A stretch of 64,000 bases of DNA from G963667675 sp965249215 (GTDB lineage: Bacteria > Chloroflexota > Dehalococcoidia > Lucifugimonadales > UBA3495). Shown here in pieces: positions 36,042 to 45,066 of the stretch; the first letter of the stretch is position 1; every line of letters begins with the position of its first letter. The translations under genes were made by a program, and so were the position numbers. The notes beneath the pieces are model-generated. The model saw only the letters and a list, made by a program, of their open reading frames with translations. It had not been told where the DNA came from and did no database searches. The stretch covers positions 1,966,531 through 2,030,530 of the forward strand of contig CBDFLN010000002.1 of the NCBI GenBank assembly GCA_965249215.1, in the 5' to 3' direction.

Positions 36042-36247
36042 ATGCCATCCTACCCTCACATAGAACGCTACTACGAAGATAAGCAGCGCCTCATCGACTT
36101 CGGTACCCATACAACGACGAAGATATCCGGCAGGCCCGCCAGCAGCTTTGCGCTGACTTTCCCGACGAGCTGGACGCTCTCAGAGCCACCGTGGCTTCCC
36201 CGTACTACAACCAGCCAGATAGGCTGGTGAGCCAAAACTGTTTTTAA
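36042..36247 (+). pseudogene. Remnant of a small gene with one frameshift
   Basis: The first frame reads MPSYPHIERYYEDKQRLIDFG (split here as 36042-36104). After a one-base loss in a C run near 36106 it continues in another frame as PYNDEDIRQARQQLCADFP and then ELDALRATVASPYYNQPDRL, to a stop at 36245. The opening resembles the N-terminus of some type ISP or N6-adenine methylase proteins, which would suit a defence region, but that likeness is weak. Confidence 0.4.
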
Positions 36248-36381
36248 ATTCAAACCGACGGATGTCACATGCGGCAGACGGGATGACAGGCTACATGACA
36301 TAGAGCGGTGACGTGTTAGCGTCGCCCTCCTGGAGTGGCTTACAGCCCGAAACTCCACGTATGTGCTGAACGACCAATTCC

Positions 36382-37467
36382 ATGCCACGACGTTCTAGAC
36401 GCGCTAACGACCATCTTATGAAGGCACGCGACGCAGCATTAGCTGCGGTCGACAACTACAACAGGCCCGGGATCTCTTTCCGTACACGGACCTTCGTGCT
36501 CCTGATGACTGTTGCATGGACATCATGCTTCCACGCAATTTTCTACGGCAGAAAAGTCAAGCCCTGGTATGTGAAGAGCGGGAGTGGTAAGGGTACGCGC
36601 TACGATTGTGTTGGCGGAGAACCCAAGCACTGGGAGCTATCAAAGTGTGTGAAAGAGTATTTCGGTAGCGAGCATCCCCCTTCCAGGATGAACATAGAGT
36701 TTTTCCTCGGACTCAGAAACAAAATCGAGCATCGCTATCATCCAGAACTCGACCCCGCGCTTTACGGCGAGTGTCAGGCAATGCTTATGAATTTCGAGGA
36801 CTTACTAGTCGAAGAATTCGGCACTGACATGGTCTTGCTGGACCAAATCGGGGTTGCCCTACAGTTTTCGGCCTTAAGACCCCATCAGCAGGAGGAGGCC
36901 CTGAGACGTCTTCAGAGTGCGGCAATAGACGATGTAAGGGACTATATTGAGACCTTCCGTGCAGGGCTTTCAGCGGAAGTCCTTGACAGTTCCCAATATT
37001 CGCTTCGCGTATTCCTCATCCCGAAATTGGAAAATAACCCTAGTGCAGCCGACCTTTCGGTAGAATTTGTTCCGTATGACTTCAGTCGCTCTACAGATAT
37101 GGACCATCTTCAAAGAGTCACAGCGTTAATCAGATCAAAGAAAGTCCCTGTGGCAAGCAAGGGTCTCCTGAAGCCCAAAGTCGTGGTAGATAGAGTCCAA
37201 GACGCTCTTCCGTTCAAATTTACCATGGACACTCACACGCGATGCTGGAAACACTACGAAGTGCACCCACCACGGGACAGCGATAGTCCAGAGACTACAA
37301 AGGCCGACTTTTGCATATACGACGAGTTCGCCAAGGACTACGGTTACACCGAAGCATGGGTAAAGTACCTCATCAGGAAACTCGCCGATCCTACAGACTA
37401 TGAAGCCGTGGTAGGCAAGCCGCCGGTTTCATCCCCAAGTATAGGGTCTGGCCCCCTGGACGGTTGA
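36382..37467 (+). CDS. DUF3644 family protein
   Basis: A 361-residue protein. Its N-terminal half has FVLLMTVAWTSCFHAIFYG and FFLGLRNKIEHRYHPELDP, the RNKIEHR segment being characteristic of DUF3644. RNKIEH-like helices also occur in HEPN-type RNases, which suggests nucleic acid cleavage, but that is inference. The C-terminal part (residues ~270-361) may be a winged-helix region. GC content and codon use are lower than in the metabolic genes. It lies between a methylase-like remnant and a TIR gene, so a defence role is plausible. Confidence 0.75.
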   Translation: MPRRSRRANDHLMKARDAALAAVDNYNRPGISFRTRTFVLLMTVAWTSCFHAIFYGRKVKPWYVKSGSGKGTRYDCVGGEPKHWELSKCVKEYFGSEHPPSRMNIEFFLGLRNKIEHRYHPELDPALYGECQAMLMNFEDLLVEEFGTDMVLLDQIGVALQFSALRPHQQEEALRRLQSAAIDDVRDYIETFRAGLSAEVLDSSQYSLRVFLIPKLENNPSAADLSVEFVPYDFSRSTDMDHLQRVTALIRSKKVPVASKGLLKPKVVVDRVQDALPFKFTMDTHTRCWKHYEVHPPRDSDSPETTKADFCIYDEFAKDYGYTEAWVKYLIRKLADPTDYEAVVGKPPVSSPSIGSGPLDG

Positions 37468-37745
37468 GCAAGTTGCATTGCCCAGAACTTACAGCGACGC
37501 GTCAGACGATGCGTGGACCCTCCGGCGCGCTCCGGCGGCGGACGTGGGTGCAGAACCCAGGCGCGCGCGTTGGACTGGCAGGTAGTTTGTGACCTGTTGG
37601 GCTTCGACGAGGAGGTCTACGCAGGGGTACGGCGGCTGGCGGCCAAGTGGTTCGCGGAGCCGTCGGTGCACGGGGAAAGGCGCGGCCGAAGGGGGCAGGG
37701 TTGGTGGTTTAGGAACACAGATCCCTCACGTCGAAGGAGCGTTAA

Positions 37746-38504
37746 ATGGAGGCCTCAAGTCCTAAGAGGATATTTCTGAGCCATAAAGGGGCGGATAAAC
37801 AGATTGTAAGGGATTTCAAGGAAACCCTTGAGGTTTTGGGCTACGAACCTTGGCTCGATGAAGATGCGATGCCGGCTGGCACGACACTTGAACGCGGGCT
37901 ACTACGGGGCATGCAAAGTTCCTGTGCCGTTGTGTTCTTTATCACGCCGTATTTCAAAGATGAGGGTTACCTAGAATCCGAGATAAACTACGCTATCCAA
38001 GAAAAACGCGAGAAGCTAGAGCAGTTCGCAATCATCGCTTTACAGTTTGCCGATGAAGACGGAGTCAAGGCACCAATACCGGAACTTCTAAAGCCTTACG
38101 TTTGGAAAACCCCCAAAACGCCGCTTGAGGCGTTGCGTGAAATTGTCCGGGCATTGCCCTTAACGGCCGCAACCATCGGACGGCGAGACGAAATCCCTGT
38201 TGTCCCTCTTAATCCGACTATTCCGCACAGTGAGATGCTCTCCCAGGAAGCCAAAGCGATTTTGCTAGAGGCTGTCGCGGGCGACGGGGTAGTAATGTAT
38301 GTCCGTACCATGGGGGGCCAATTCATCGAGGCGAGCCACAAGTCGATGATCCCGGATCAGGATCCAAGGACCGTCGCCCTGTGGGTCGGCGGGCTAGAAG
38401 ACCTCCAAAGACTAGGATACGTGAAAGGCCTTGGATTTGAAGGCGAAGCCTTTGAAGTTACCAGGGAGGGTTACCAAGCGGCTAGTGAGCTGTCCGAAAC
38501 CTAA
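37746..38504 (+). CDS. TIR-domain protein with C-terminal winged-helix-like domain
   Basis: A 252-residue protein. Residues 6-135 form a TIR domain: RIFLSHKGADKQIVRDF, GYEPWLDEDAMPAG, and SSCAVVFFITPYF followed by YLESEINYA, where Glu79 sits at the position of the NADase catalytic Glu. Residues ~165-252 look like a winged helix-turn-helix (EAKAILLEAVAGDG, LEDLQRLGYVKGLG). Bacterial TIR proteins cleave NAD+ or make cyclic-ADP-ribose signals in antiphage defence. The partner sensor is not obvious; the DUF3644 gene 278 bases upstream is the only candidate nearby. Confidence 0.8.
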   Translation: MEASSPKRIFLSHKGADKQIVRDFKETLEVLGYEPWLDEDAMPAGTTLERGLLRGMQSSCAVVFFITPYFKDEGYLESEINYAIQEKREKLEQFAIIALQFADEDGVKAPIPELLKPYVWKTPKTPLEALREIVRALPLTAATIGRRDEIPVVPLNPTIPHSEMLSQEAKAILLEAVAGDGVVMYVRTMGGQFIEASHKSMIPDQDPRTVALWVGGLEDLQRLGYVKGLGFEGEAFEVTREGYQAASELSET

Positions 38505-38612
38505 CTCGACGTGGACGCGGGGCGCGGGAATGACGGGGCAATGAGGTGAATAGCGGGGATGGACTGGGTATGGAGAAGGGTAGGCACAAGACCTACCCCT
38601 ACAGTGGGCTAT

Positions 38613-38722
38613 TGGCGCCCTTCGATTTCCCTCAGGGCGAACGGGGCAGTGGGGTGGGACGGGGACATCTGGGAGGTTGGATGCCAGGGTCTGAGATTCC
38701 TCGGCTGCGCTCGGAATGACGG
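38613..38722. repeat. Partial REP-A and REP-C copies
   Basis: CCCTTCGATTTCCCTCAGGG and the following GCGAACGG at about 38617-38644 are a partial REP-A. GAGATTCCTCGGCTGCGCTC and GGAATGAC at 38693-38720 are a REP-C hairpin. The gap between the TIR gene and the vapC remnant holds nothing else. Confidence 0.75.
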
Positions 38723-38743
38723 GGTGGGCGTGGAACCGACGGG

Positions 38744-39130
38744 TTAAGGGTTGCCACCCACCGCCGAGAACCCCTCATCAAAGGTCTTAATCTACCTGAC
38801 GCCCCGGCGCCGGCAACTGACCAGGTGGCACAGGTCCCGGGCCTGCAACGTGGGATATTACTCGTGGAGGCGGCGGGCCAGGGACACGTCCGCCTGTTCC
38901 AGCGGCCAGACTGCAATACCAGCCCTCGCTATCAGTGCCAGCGCCGCATCGTAGGTCTGCAGCCTCCCGGTGGGGAGGTAAGCATGGGCCAGTTCCTGCA
39001 TGACCTCTGCCGAAGTGCATAGCGGCTCGCCCCGCCGGTTGGCCTCGGCAAAGAAATCCTGCGCTGGCGACTGCAGTGGGTGAGGGCGTCCTACCGCGTA
39101 CATGAAGACGCTGGTGTCCACAAATATCAC
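38744..39130 (-). pseudogene. VapC PIN-domain toxin broken by two stop codons
   Basis: The GTG at 39130 overlaps the antitoxin stop (GTGA), and the frame reads VIFVDTSVFMYAVG, the PIN domain start with its first Asp. After RRLHE a TAA at 38858-38860 stops it at 90 residues. The frame then continues YPTLQARDLCHLVSCRRRGV, meets a TAG at 38792-38794, and goes on IKTFDEGFSAVG to a final stop at 38744. The later acidic residues (Asp in ARDLCH, FDEGF) lie behind the stops, so the toxin should be dead. Confidence 0.8.
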
Positions 39131-39402
39131 GTCCCGGCGGCTCCGCGTCCCCGTGACTGGCTCATGGTCCGCAGGTGCTCGCTCCAGTCCTGCTCCGTCT
39201 CGGGACCGTCCAGCGCAGCGCATGACCTGAAGAACTCCTCGAGGTCTTCCGGAGACTCGAACAGCTCGACGCCCTGGCGCGTTTCAAGCCGCTCACGGCC
39301 GGCTGCCCGCAGCCATGCGCTCAGGGACATGCCTTCCCGTCGCGCCTGTTCGACAAAGCGGTCCCGGTCTTCGTCCGGCATTACCAGTTGCACCCTGGCC
39401 AT
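39127..39402 (-). CDS. VapB-like antitoxin
   Basis: A 91-residue protein from the ATG at 39402, with GGAGGG upstream. MARVQLVMPDEDRDRFVEQA with REGMSLSAWLRAAGRERLE is a ribbon-helix-helix pattern (CopG-type). The C-terminal part FESPEDLEEFFRSCAAL is the likely toxin-binding arm. The stop codon overlaps the GTG of the broken vapC gene by 4 bases. Confidence 0.8.
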   Translation of the reverse strand: MARVQLVMPDEDRDRFVEQARREGMSLSAWLRAAGRERLETRQGVELFESPEDLEEFFRSCAALDGPETEQDWSEHLRTMSQSRGRGAAGT

Positions 39403-39663
39403 ATCGCCCTCCGTCGAGCTTGGGTGAGTGTGTAACATCGTTACTCATAGCCTGGTCCAGGTCAAGGGACGGTACGGGGGACAGCCACGAGCCCGTTCGT
39501 CGTGAACCCGTCGGACCAAACGGGCGGAGACACTATTGCCCATCACCCTCGGGCTTTTCCGGCCGGGGGCCAGGCTTCCGTCTTAGTTAGAGGGTGCAGC
39601 GCAACGGGACCGTGGATGATGCACGTCACGCCGGCGCGTCGATTGCACGTACTCCAACCCCGG

Positions 39664-40194
39664 CTATTCCCCGCCCGACCTCTTGACCTCGTACACAAGA
39701 CTTACTGTGCCCGTCTTCTCGTAGGTCTTCTGTCCCGCCAGTTTCAACTCTATTCGCCTGGACAGTCCGGCGACGAGAGGAACGCCTCCACCGAGCAAAA
39801 TAGGCAGAATCGAGACTTCCACGGCGTCGACAAGCCCTTCCTCGCAAAGACTACGAAACAGTACGCCTCCGCCGAACAGATAGATGTCTTTACCCGATTC
39901 CTCTCGGAGCGACTGGACCGCCTCTTTCCAGTTATCGCCGATAATCGTGACATTGCCGTAGTCACTCTGGCGCAGCGTATTTGAAAACACCAACGTTCGG
40001 GCGCCCGGTTGCGCCGGGGGGCCTTGCCCCGCGGTCACCTCGAACGTCCGCCGGCCCAGCAAGTAGGTGTCGAATTGTTCGAACAATCCCTCGAAGTCGA
40101 TATCGGGATCAATCACGATCCAGTCGAACTCGTCGCTCGGCCCTGCGATGTATCCGTCGAGGCTCATGGCGCAGTTGTAACGGACCTTTCTCAT
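39664..40194 (-). CDS. Dihydrofolate-reductase-like (RibD C-terminal) protein
   Basis: The ATG at 40194 with GGAAGGGTGG upstream gives 176 residues. MRKVRYNCAMSLDGYIAGP is the typical opening of the RibD C-terminal/DHFR-like family, followed by YLLGRRTFE, TLVFSNTL, LFGGGVLFRSL and PILLGGGVPL. These small enzymes bind NADPH. Some reduce deaminated pyrimidines in riboflavin synthesis, but most stand-alone copies like this are uncharacterised. It stands alone in the accessory region. Confidence 0.85.
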   Translation of the reverse strand: MRKVRYNCAMSLDGYIAGPSDEFDWIVIDPDIDFEGLFEQFDTYLLGRRTFEVTAGQGPPAQPGARTLVFSNTLRQSDYGNVTIIGDNWKEAVQSLREESGKDIYLFGGGVLFRSLCEEGLVDAVEVSILPILLGGGVPLVAGLSRRIELKLAGQKTYEKTGTVSLVYEVKRSGGE

Positions 40195-40881
40195 TGCCAC
40201 CCTTCCGTCTGTTGGCCGCTCTGCCGGCCGGTCTGTTGGATTAGAGCTTCTGCTCAAAAAAGGCCCCACAGGCGAGCCGCCCCGGACTCGACCCCGCCAC
40301 CTCGACCTTCCCATGCCGCTGCCGGCCTCAGGCCAGACAAGCCTGCGACCTCAACGTTAGCATAGGCCGCAACACAGAGAAATACCGTGCTAGTCCCCAG
40401 CGGCCCCCCTCATCCTCACCTTCTCCCACCAGGGGAGAAGGGACTTCCCCTTACCCCGCTCCCCCTTCGATTTCCCTCAGCAAGAACGGCCCCCCACTGA
40501 CACTTGGCCCTTGCGCCACCACCCCACGCCCCCTTACCCTGTAACCAGGCAACACAAGCCGACGACCAAGACCCAAGCGGCCACTGAGGCCCCCGGAGGT
40601 CCGTGTCCAAGAGCGCTCCAGCCCGGGCCAACCCCGCAGAATGGGTCAAAATGGTACAGAATGGTACGGAAATCGAATTTTCCCAGCCCCAACCAGTCGG
40701 TGTCAGTCATGCGCCGCCCGTTCGTCCTGGCTATGCGCCGCCCGTTCGTCCTGAGGGAAATCGAAGGGCGAACCGAGGGAGGGGGTCCCGCAATGTCCCG
40801 GCAACCCAAAAATGGGCCGTGCCTGCCGTCCAACACCCCGCCCTACTCTTCGCAGTGAACCCCGCCAGGCGGCCAATCAGC
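40195..40881. other. Gene-free stretch with partial REP units
   Basis: No gene is supportable. The stretch holds a CCTTCTCCC/GGGAGAAGG palindrome at about 40418-40442, partial REP-A units at about 40463-40485 and 40727-40772 (the second with a short duplication of GCGCCGCCCGTTCGTCCT), and the GGTACAGAAT repeat described separately. Confidence 0.7.
40641..40680. repeat. GGTACAGAAT iterated repeat, copy 1
   Basis: ATGGTACAGAATGGTACGGA followed by AATC: a 10-base unit ATGGTACNGA repeated twice, with a third degenerate unit before it. The same array in the opposite orientation occurs at 62588-62636. Confidence 0.75.
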
Positions 40882-40910
40882 TTGACACCCCCATGGGCCA
40901 ATGCTAGAAT
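40882..40910 (+). promoter_or_regulatory. Sigma70-type promoter of the citrate synthase gene
   Basis: TTGACA at 40882-40887 and TAGAAT at 40905-40910 are exactly 17 bases apart. A leader of about 130 bases follows before the ATG at 41050. The spacer contains CCCATGGGCC, as in the promoter at 12977. Confidence 0.7.
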
Positions 40911-41049
40911 CGCCCGCGTTCCCCAAGGCGGCATCCGGCTGTAATGCGTGACCTGTGCCTTGTTCCGGTTGAGGCCCGCGCTGCTGTAGGAACCAAGCGC
41001 CCTCATCACGTACCCGGCCTGATTACGGTCTTGGAAGGAGGGTAGGTAC

Positions 41050-42183
41050 ATGGCCCCCCAGATTATGAAGGGACTCAAGGATGTCTACCTGGACACCTCT
41101 GAGGCCAGCTTCATCGACGGCCAGGAAGGCAAGCTCCTCTACCGCGGCTACAATATCCACGACTTGGCGGAGCACTCCACCTTCGAAGAGACCGCATACC
41201 TGCTCCTCTACGGCAGCCTGCCCAACAAGCAGCAGCTGGCCGGCTTCGACCGCACCCTCCGGGCCAACCGCATCCTTCCCGACGAGATTATCCAGGTCCT
41301 CGACCTGGTCAAGAACAGCCACCCCATGGACGCCCTCCGCACCGGCATTTCCGCCTTGGCCGCCTTCGACCCCGACGTCAACGACAGCTCCCCCGAGGCC
41401 GCCGTCCGCAAGGCGGTCCGCCTCACCGCCATGAGCCCGACTATCGCCTGCACCCACCACCGGCTCAGGCAGGGCTTGGAGCCCGTGGCGCCCGACCCTG
41501 AACTGAACCACGCCGGCAACTTCCTGAAGATGCTCTTCGGCGAGCTGCCCCTGCAGGAGACCGTAGACCTGTTGGACGTGGACTTCATCCTCCACGCCGA
41601 ACACGGCGCCAACGCCTCCGCCTTCGCCGCCAGGGTCACCGCATCCACCATGTCCGACCTCCACGCCGCGGTCACCACCGGCATCGGCGTGCTCAAAGGC
41701 CCCTGGCACGGCGGCGCCGCCGAGGAAGTGATGAAAATGGCCCTGGACATCGGCCACCCGGAGAACGCCGAGGAGTACGCCCGCAACATCCTCGACAGCG
41801 GCGGCCGCATCATGGGCTTCGGGCACCGGGTCTACAAGGCCGAGGACCCCCGGGCCCGGCACCTCAGAGAGCGCTCCCGCGCCCTGGGCGAGAAGATGGG
41901 CCAGCCCGAGTGGTTCCAGATCCTGACTTACCTGGAAGAAAAGGTCATGGTCCCCTACCGTTCCCGGGGAATTTTCGTGAACGTGGACTTCTTCGCCGGC
42001 TCCATCTACTACCTCCTGGGCATCCCCGAGGACTTGTTCATCTCCATCTTCGCCCTGGGCCGCATCCCCGGCTGGGCCCTCCAGTGCATGGAGCAATACC
42101 AGGACAACATCCTCATCCGGCCTCTGCTGGATTACTCGGGAGACATGGACCTGGAGTACGTTCCCATTGACCAGCGGTCGTGA
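41050..42183 (+). CDS. gltA: Citrate synthase
   Basis: A 377-residue citrate synthase of the short bacterial type, with GGAGGG before the ATG. The catalytic residues are His220 (GPWHGGA), His259 (GFGHRVYK) and Asp313 (NVDFFAG). It condenses acetyl-CoA and oxaloacetate at the entry of the citric acid cycle. Size and sequence also resemble 2-methylcitrate synthases, but no prpB or prpD genes are near. It has its own promoter and is followed by a tandem repeat array. Confidence 0.93.
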   Translation: MAPQIMKGLKDVYLDTSEASFIDGQEGKLLYRGYNIHDLAEHSTFEETAYLLLYGSLPNKQQLAGFDRTLRANRILPDEIIQVLDLVKNSHPMDALRTGISALAAFDPDVNDSSPEAAVRKAVRLTAMSPTIACTHHRLRQGLEPVAPDPELNHAGNFLKMLFGELPLQETVDLLDVDFILHAEHGANASAFAARVTASTMSDLHAAVTTGIGVLKGPWHGGAAEEVMKMALDIGHPENAEEYARNILDSGGRIMGFGHRVYKAEDPRARHLRERSRALGEKMGQPEWFQILTYLEEKVMVPYRSRGIFVNVDFFAGSIYYLLGIPEDLFISIFALGRIPGWALQCMEQYQDNILIRPLLDYSGDMDLEYVPIDQRS

Positions 42184-42243
42184 AGTCCCGCCAAAGAGAT
42201 TCTTCGCCAAACCTGGCCTCAGCCGTACGCCCTTGCATCTCAA

Positions 42244-42707
42244 CCATGGACGTTACAGGTTCCCGTTAACCGTGGACGTTACAGGCTCCCGTTAGCCATG
42301 GACGTTACAGGTTCTCGTTAGCCGTGGACGTTACAGGTTCCCGTTAACCGTGACGTTACAGGTTCTCGTTAACCGTGGACGTTACAGGTTCCCGTTAACC
42401 GTGGACGTTACAGGTTCCCGTTAACCGTGGACGTTACAGGTTCCCGTTAACCATGGACGTTACAGGTTCCCGTTAACCATGGACGTTACAGGTTCCCGTT
42501 AACCGTGGACGTTACAGGCTCTCGTTAACCGTGGACGTTACAGGTTCCCGTTAGCCGCGGACGTTACGGTTCCCGTTAACCATGGACGTTACAGGTTCCC
42601 GTTAACCGTGGACGTTACAGGCTCTCGTTAGCCGTGGACGTTACAGGTTCCCGTTAACCGTGGACGTTACAGGCTCCCGTTAACCGTGGACGTTACAGGT
42701 TCCCGTT
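42244..42707. repeat. 26-bp minisatellite, 18 copies
   Basis: Eighteen head-to-tail copies of a 26-base unit, consensus GGACGTTACAGGTTCCCGTT plus AACCGT. Copies differ by transitions (ACCGT/ACCAT/GCCGT, TTCCC/CTCCC/TTCTC), and two units lack one base. There are no unique spacers. The last unit runs directly into a REP-A fragment at 42705-42735. It lies between convergently unrelated genes, after citrate synthase. Confidence 0.97.
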
Positions 42708-42831
42708 CGTCCTGAGGGAAATCGAAGGGCGAACGAACAGGCTGGATTGTGCAAAGGTCTCCCATACGAGAAGACTCTAGCAGGGTGCCGCCGAGGCCCC
42801 CTCTGACGTTCCTAGGGCCTCTGGCGACGCC

Positions 42832-44046
42832 ATGACGCCGGCTGAATCCGAGGTCCGGCGGCGCATCGAAGAGCGGGGCTCCATCACCTTCGCCGAGTTC
42901 ATGGACCTGGCCCTTTACTGGCCCCGCGGCGGGTACTACTCCTCCGGCGACCCCATCGGCCCCGGCGGAGACTACTACACCAGCCCCCAGGTCCATCCGG
43001 TGTTTGCGACGCTGCTGGCCGTCCAGCTCTTCCAGATGTGGCAGTTGCTGGACCGCCCCGACCCCTTCACCGTGGTGGAGTTAGGCGCCGGCAACGGCCT
43101 ACTGTGCCGGGACCTTTCAGCCTGCTGGGAAAGCCTGCACCTCGAACCAGCGCCGGCCCTGCGTTACGTCTGCCTGGACCGCCGGGCCGCTCCGGGGATA
43201 GAAGCCGACCTAGGGAACGATCCCTCTGCCGCCGAAGTCTCCCGGGTTGCCGCCTCCGGCATCCCGCTGCAACGAGTCGTGGGGTGCTTCCTGTCCAACG
43301 AGTACCTGGACGCTTTCCCGGTGCACCAGGTGGCCATGACCCCCGACGGGCTGCTGGAGACCTACGTGGTCTTGAAAGACGGCCAACTGGTGCTGGGCCT
43401 GGGCCCACCCACCACGCCGGCCCTGGCGGCCCGCCTGCAGGCGCTGGACATCGAGCTGTTGGAAGGCCAGACCGCCGAGATTTGCCTGCGGCTGGACGAC
43501 TGGGCTGCACAACTTGCAGCGTCCCTGGAAAGGGGCTTCGTACTCACGGTGGACTACGGCCGCCCCGCATCCGAGCTCTACTCGCCGGAACTCAGGCCTC
43601 GCGGGACGTTGACCACCTACTACCGGCACACCCAGTTGGACGCACCCCTGCGTCACGTCGGGCGGCAGGACATAACCGCCCAGGTTGACTTCACCTCGGT
43701 AATCGACGCCGGACGCCGCAACGGCCTGGAGTTGCTGGGGATGGACACCCAGGGACGGTTCCTGCGGCGCCTGGGCTTGACCAGCATGCAGCAGCGCCTG
43801 GCAGCGCTGGACCTGCCCCAGTACGCCGCCCAAGCCAACCGCGCCGGAATGCTGGACCTGGCACGCCAGGGAGGCCTGGGAGACTTCAAAGTCTTGTGCC
43901 AGGGCAAGGGAGTAGGCGCGCCGGACCTGTGGGGGTTCAGTGACTCGGACGTAGCGCCGAAACTGGCGGAGCAGCTTCCTGTGCCCCTGCTGACTCCCAG
44001 CCACCTGTCGCTGCTGGAGGGACGCTACACCGCGCCAGTACCCTAG
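42832..44046 (+). CDS. MidA/NDUFAF7-type SAM-dependent methyltransferase (DUF185)
   Basis: A 404-residue protein of the DUF185 family. ITFAEFMDLALYWPRGGYYSS and DYYTSPQVHPVF are signature N-terminal segments, and VVELGAGNGLLCRDL near residue 82 is the SAM-binding motif. LSNEYLDAFPVHQV and LTVDYG are further conserved blocks. The mitochondrial relative methylates an arginine of complex I subunit NDUFS2; the bacterial role is less clear. The ATG lacks a strong ribosome site. Confidence 0.88.
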   Translation: MTPAESEVRRRIEERGSITFAEFMDLALYWPRGGYYSSGDPIGPGGDYYTSPQVHPVFATLLAVQLFQMWQLLDRPDPFTVVELGAGNGLLCRDLSACWESLHLEPAPALRYVCLDRRAAPGIEADLGNDPSAAEVSRVAASGIPLQRVVGCFLSNEYLDAFPVHQVAMTPDGLLETYVVLKDGQLVLGLGPPTTPALAARLQALDIELLEGQTAEICLRLDDWAAQLAASLERGFVLTVDYGRPASELYSPELRPRGTLTTYYRHTQLDAPLRHVGRQDITAQVDFTSVIDAGRRNGLELLGMDTQGRFLRRLGLTSMQQRLAALDLPQYAAQANRAGMLDLARQGGLGDFKVLCQGKGVGAPDLWGFSDSDVAPKLAEQLPVPLLTPSHLSLLEGRYTAPVP

Positions 44047-44109
44047 TGGCAGGAGTACCAGCCTGACCTGGACGGCCTCACGGGACCGGGACCCGGCTAA
44101 CTCCCGTCC

Positions 44110-44976
44110 CTATTCCTCACGTTCAGCGCTCTCCGGCTCGTCCGGGCTGTCGTCCTCGACTTCCGCGCTCGCTGCGGAAGATGTCCGGCGGGGCATGCAG
44201 CGCACCGCGGTGGTCAAGAACCCGCTGTGGGCCACCATGCGGTGGGCCGGGCGGACGCTGCGCTGGGTGACGTGCCACGGCCGCAGCAGGGTCTCCACCG
44301 TCTCCACCAGTTGGAACCGCGAGTCCCGCTCCAGTTCCAGCACCAGCTGGTGCACCTGCAGGATGGTCGGCACAAAGCTCAGCAAGATGCCCCCCATCGT
44401 CAGGGCATCCCCGATAGTCGACACCGCCTGCCATGGCTCCGGGACGTCCAGGACTACCCGGTCGACGTCCCGCTCTTCAATGCCCTGGTATATGTCGGCG
44501 ACCTTCACACTAAGGTTAGACGGGTCGCGAACGGCCTTCTTGACGTTGGCCAATGCCAGCGGCGGCACCGACTCATCTATTTCGTAGGTAATCACCCGGC
44601 CCTCGGATCCCACCGCCCGGAGCAGGGCCGACGTGAGCGAGCCGGAGCCCAGGCCGCCTTCAATCACAGTCGCCCCCGGAAAGACATCGGCCAGGTTGAT
44701 GATGTTTCCAAGGTCTTTCGGATAGATAATCTGCCGGCCCCGGGGCATCTGCCGCACCATGTCCGCCAACGTCGGACGCACGGCCAGCACAATGTGCCCT
44801 CGGTCGGTGCGGTACCAATCGCCCACGGTATTGCCGATGAGCTGGGTGTGGTAGAGGCGTCCCAGGTGGCTGTGGAACACCTGCTCGCCCGCCAGGTTGA
44901 TCAAGTACCGGCGCCCTTTGCGGTCCAGCAGCAAGGCCGGCTCGCCGTCTTGGAATTGGTTCTTGTCAGCTGTCAT
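44110..44976 (-). CDS. trmI: tRNA (adenine-58-N1)-methyltransferase TrmI
   Basis: A 288-residue protein of the TrmI family. The N-terminal small domain is followed by RGRQIIYPKDLGNIINLADV, the SAM loop VIEGGLGSGSLTSAL at residue ~105, YEIDES, and DVPEPWQ, where the Asp is catalytic. The C-terminal RPAHRMVAHSGFLTTA is typical. It methylates A58 of tRNA T loops. The last ~25 residues are an acidic extension. It runs convergently to the MidA-type gene. Confidence 0.92.
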   Translation of the reverse strand: MTADKNQFQDGEPALLLDRKGRRYLINLAGEQVFHSHLGRLYHTQLIGNTVGDWYRTDRGHIVLAVRPTLADMVRQMPRGRQIIYPKDLGNIINLADVFPGATVIEGGLGSGSLTSALLRAVGSEGRVITYEIDESVPPLALANVKKAVRDPSNLSVKVADIYQGIEERDVDRVVLDVPEPWQAVSTIGDALTMGGILLSFVPTILQVHQLVLELERDSRFQLVETVETLLRPWHVTQRSVRPAHRMVAHSGFLTTAVRCMPRRTSSAASAEVEDDSPDEPESAEREE

Positions 44977-45066
44977 GGGAATCGGAATAGCAGCCCGGCG
45001 CCCAACAGGCCGCTAATGCCGCAAGTGAAGCTGTAGATAGCATGTCGGCCCCGCTGGCAGATGACC

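Noticed and set aside
41023..42243. Long minus-strand open frame opposite citrate synthase
   Set aside because: It mirrors the codon structure of gltA, whose catalytic residues are all present, and it has no family features.
42244..42707. CRISPR array
   Set aside because: The 26-base units follow each other directly with no unique spacers, and no cas gene is near. It is a tandem minisatellite.
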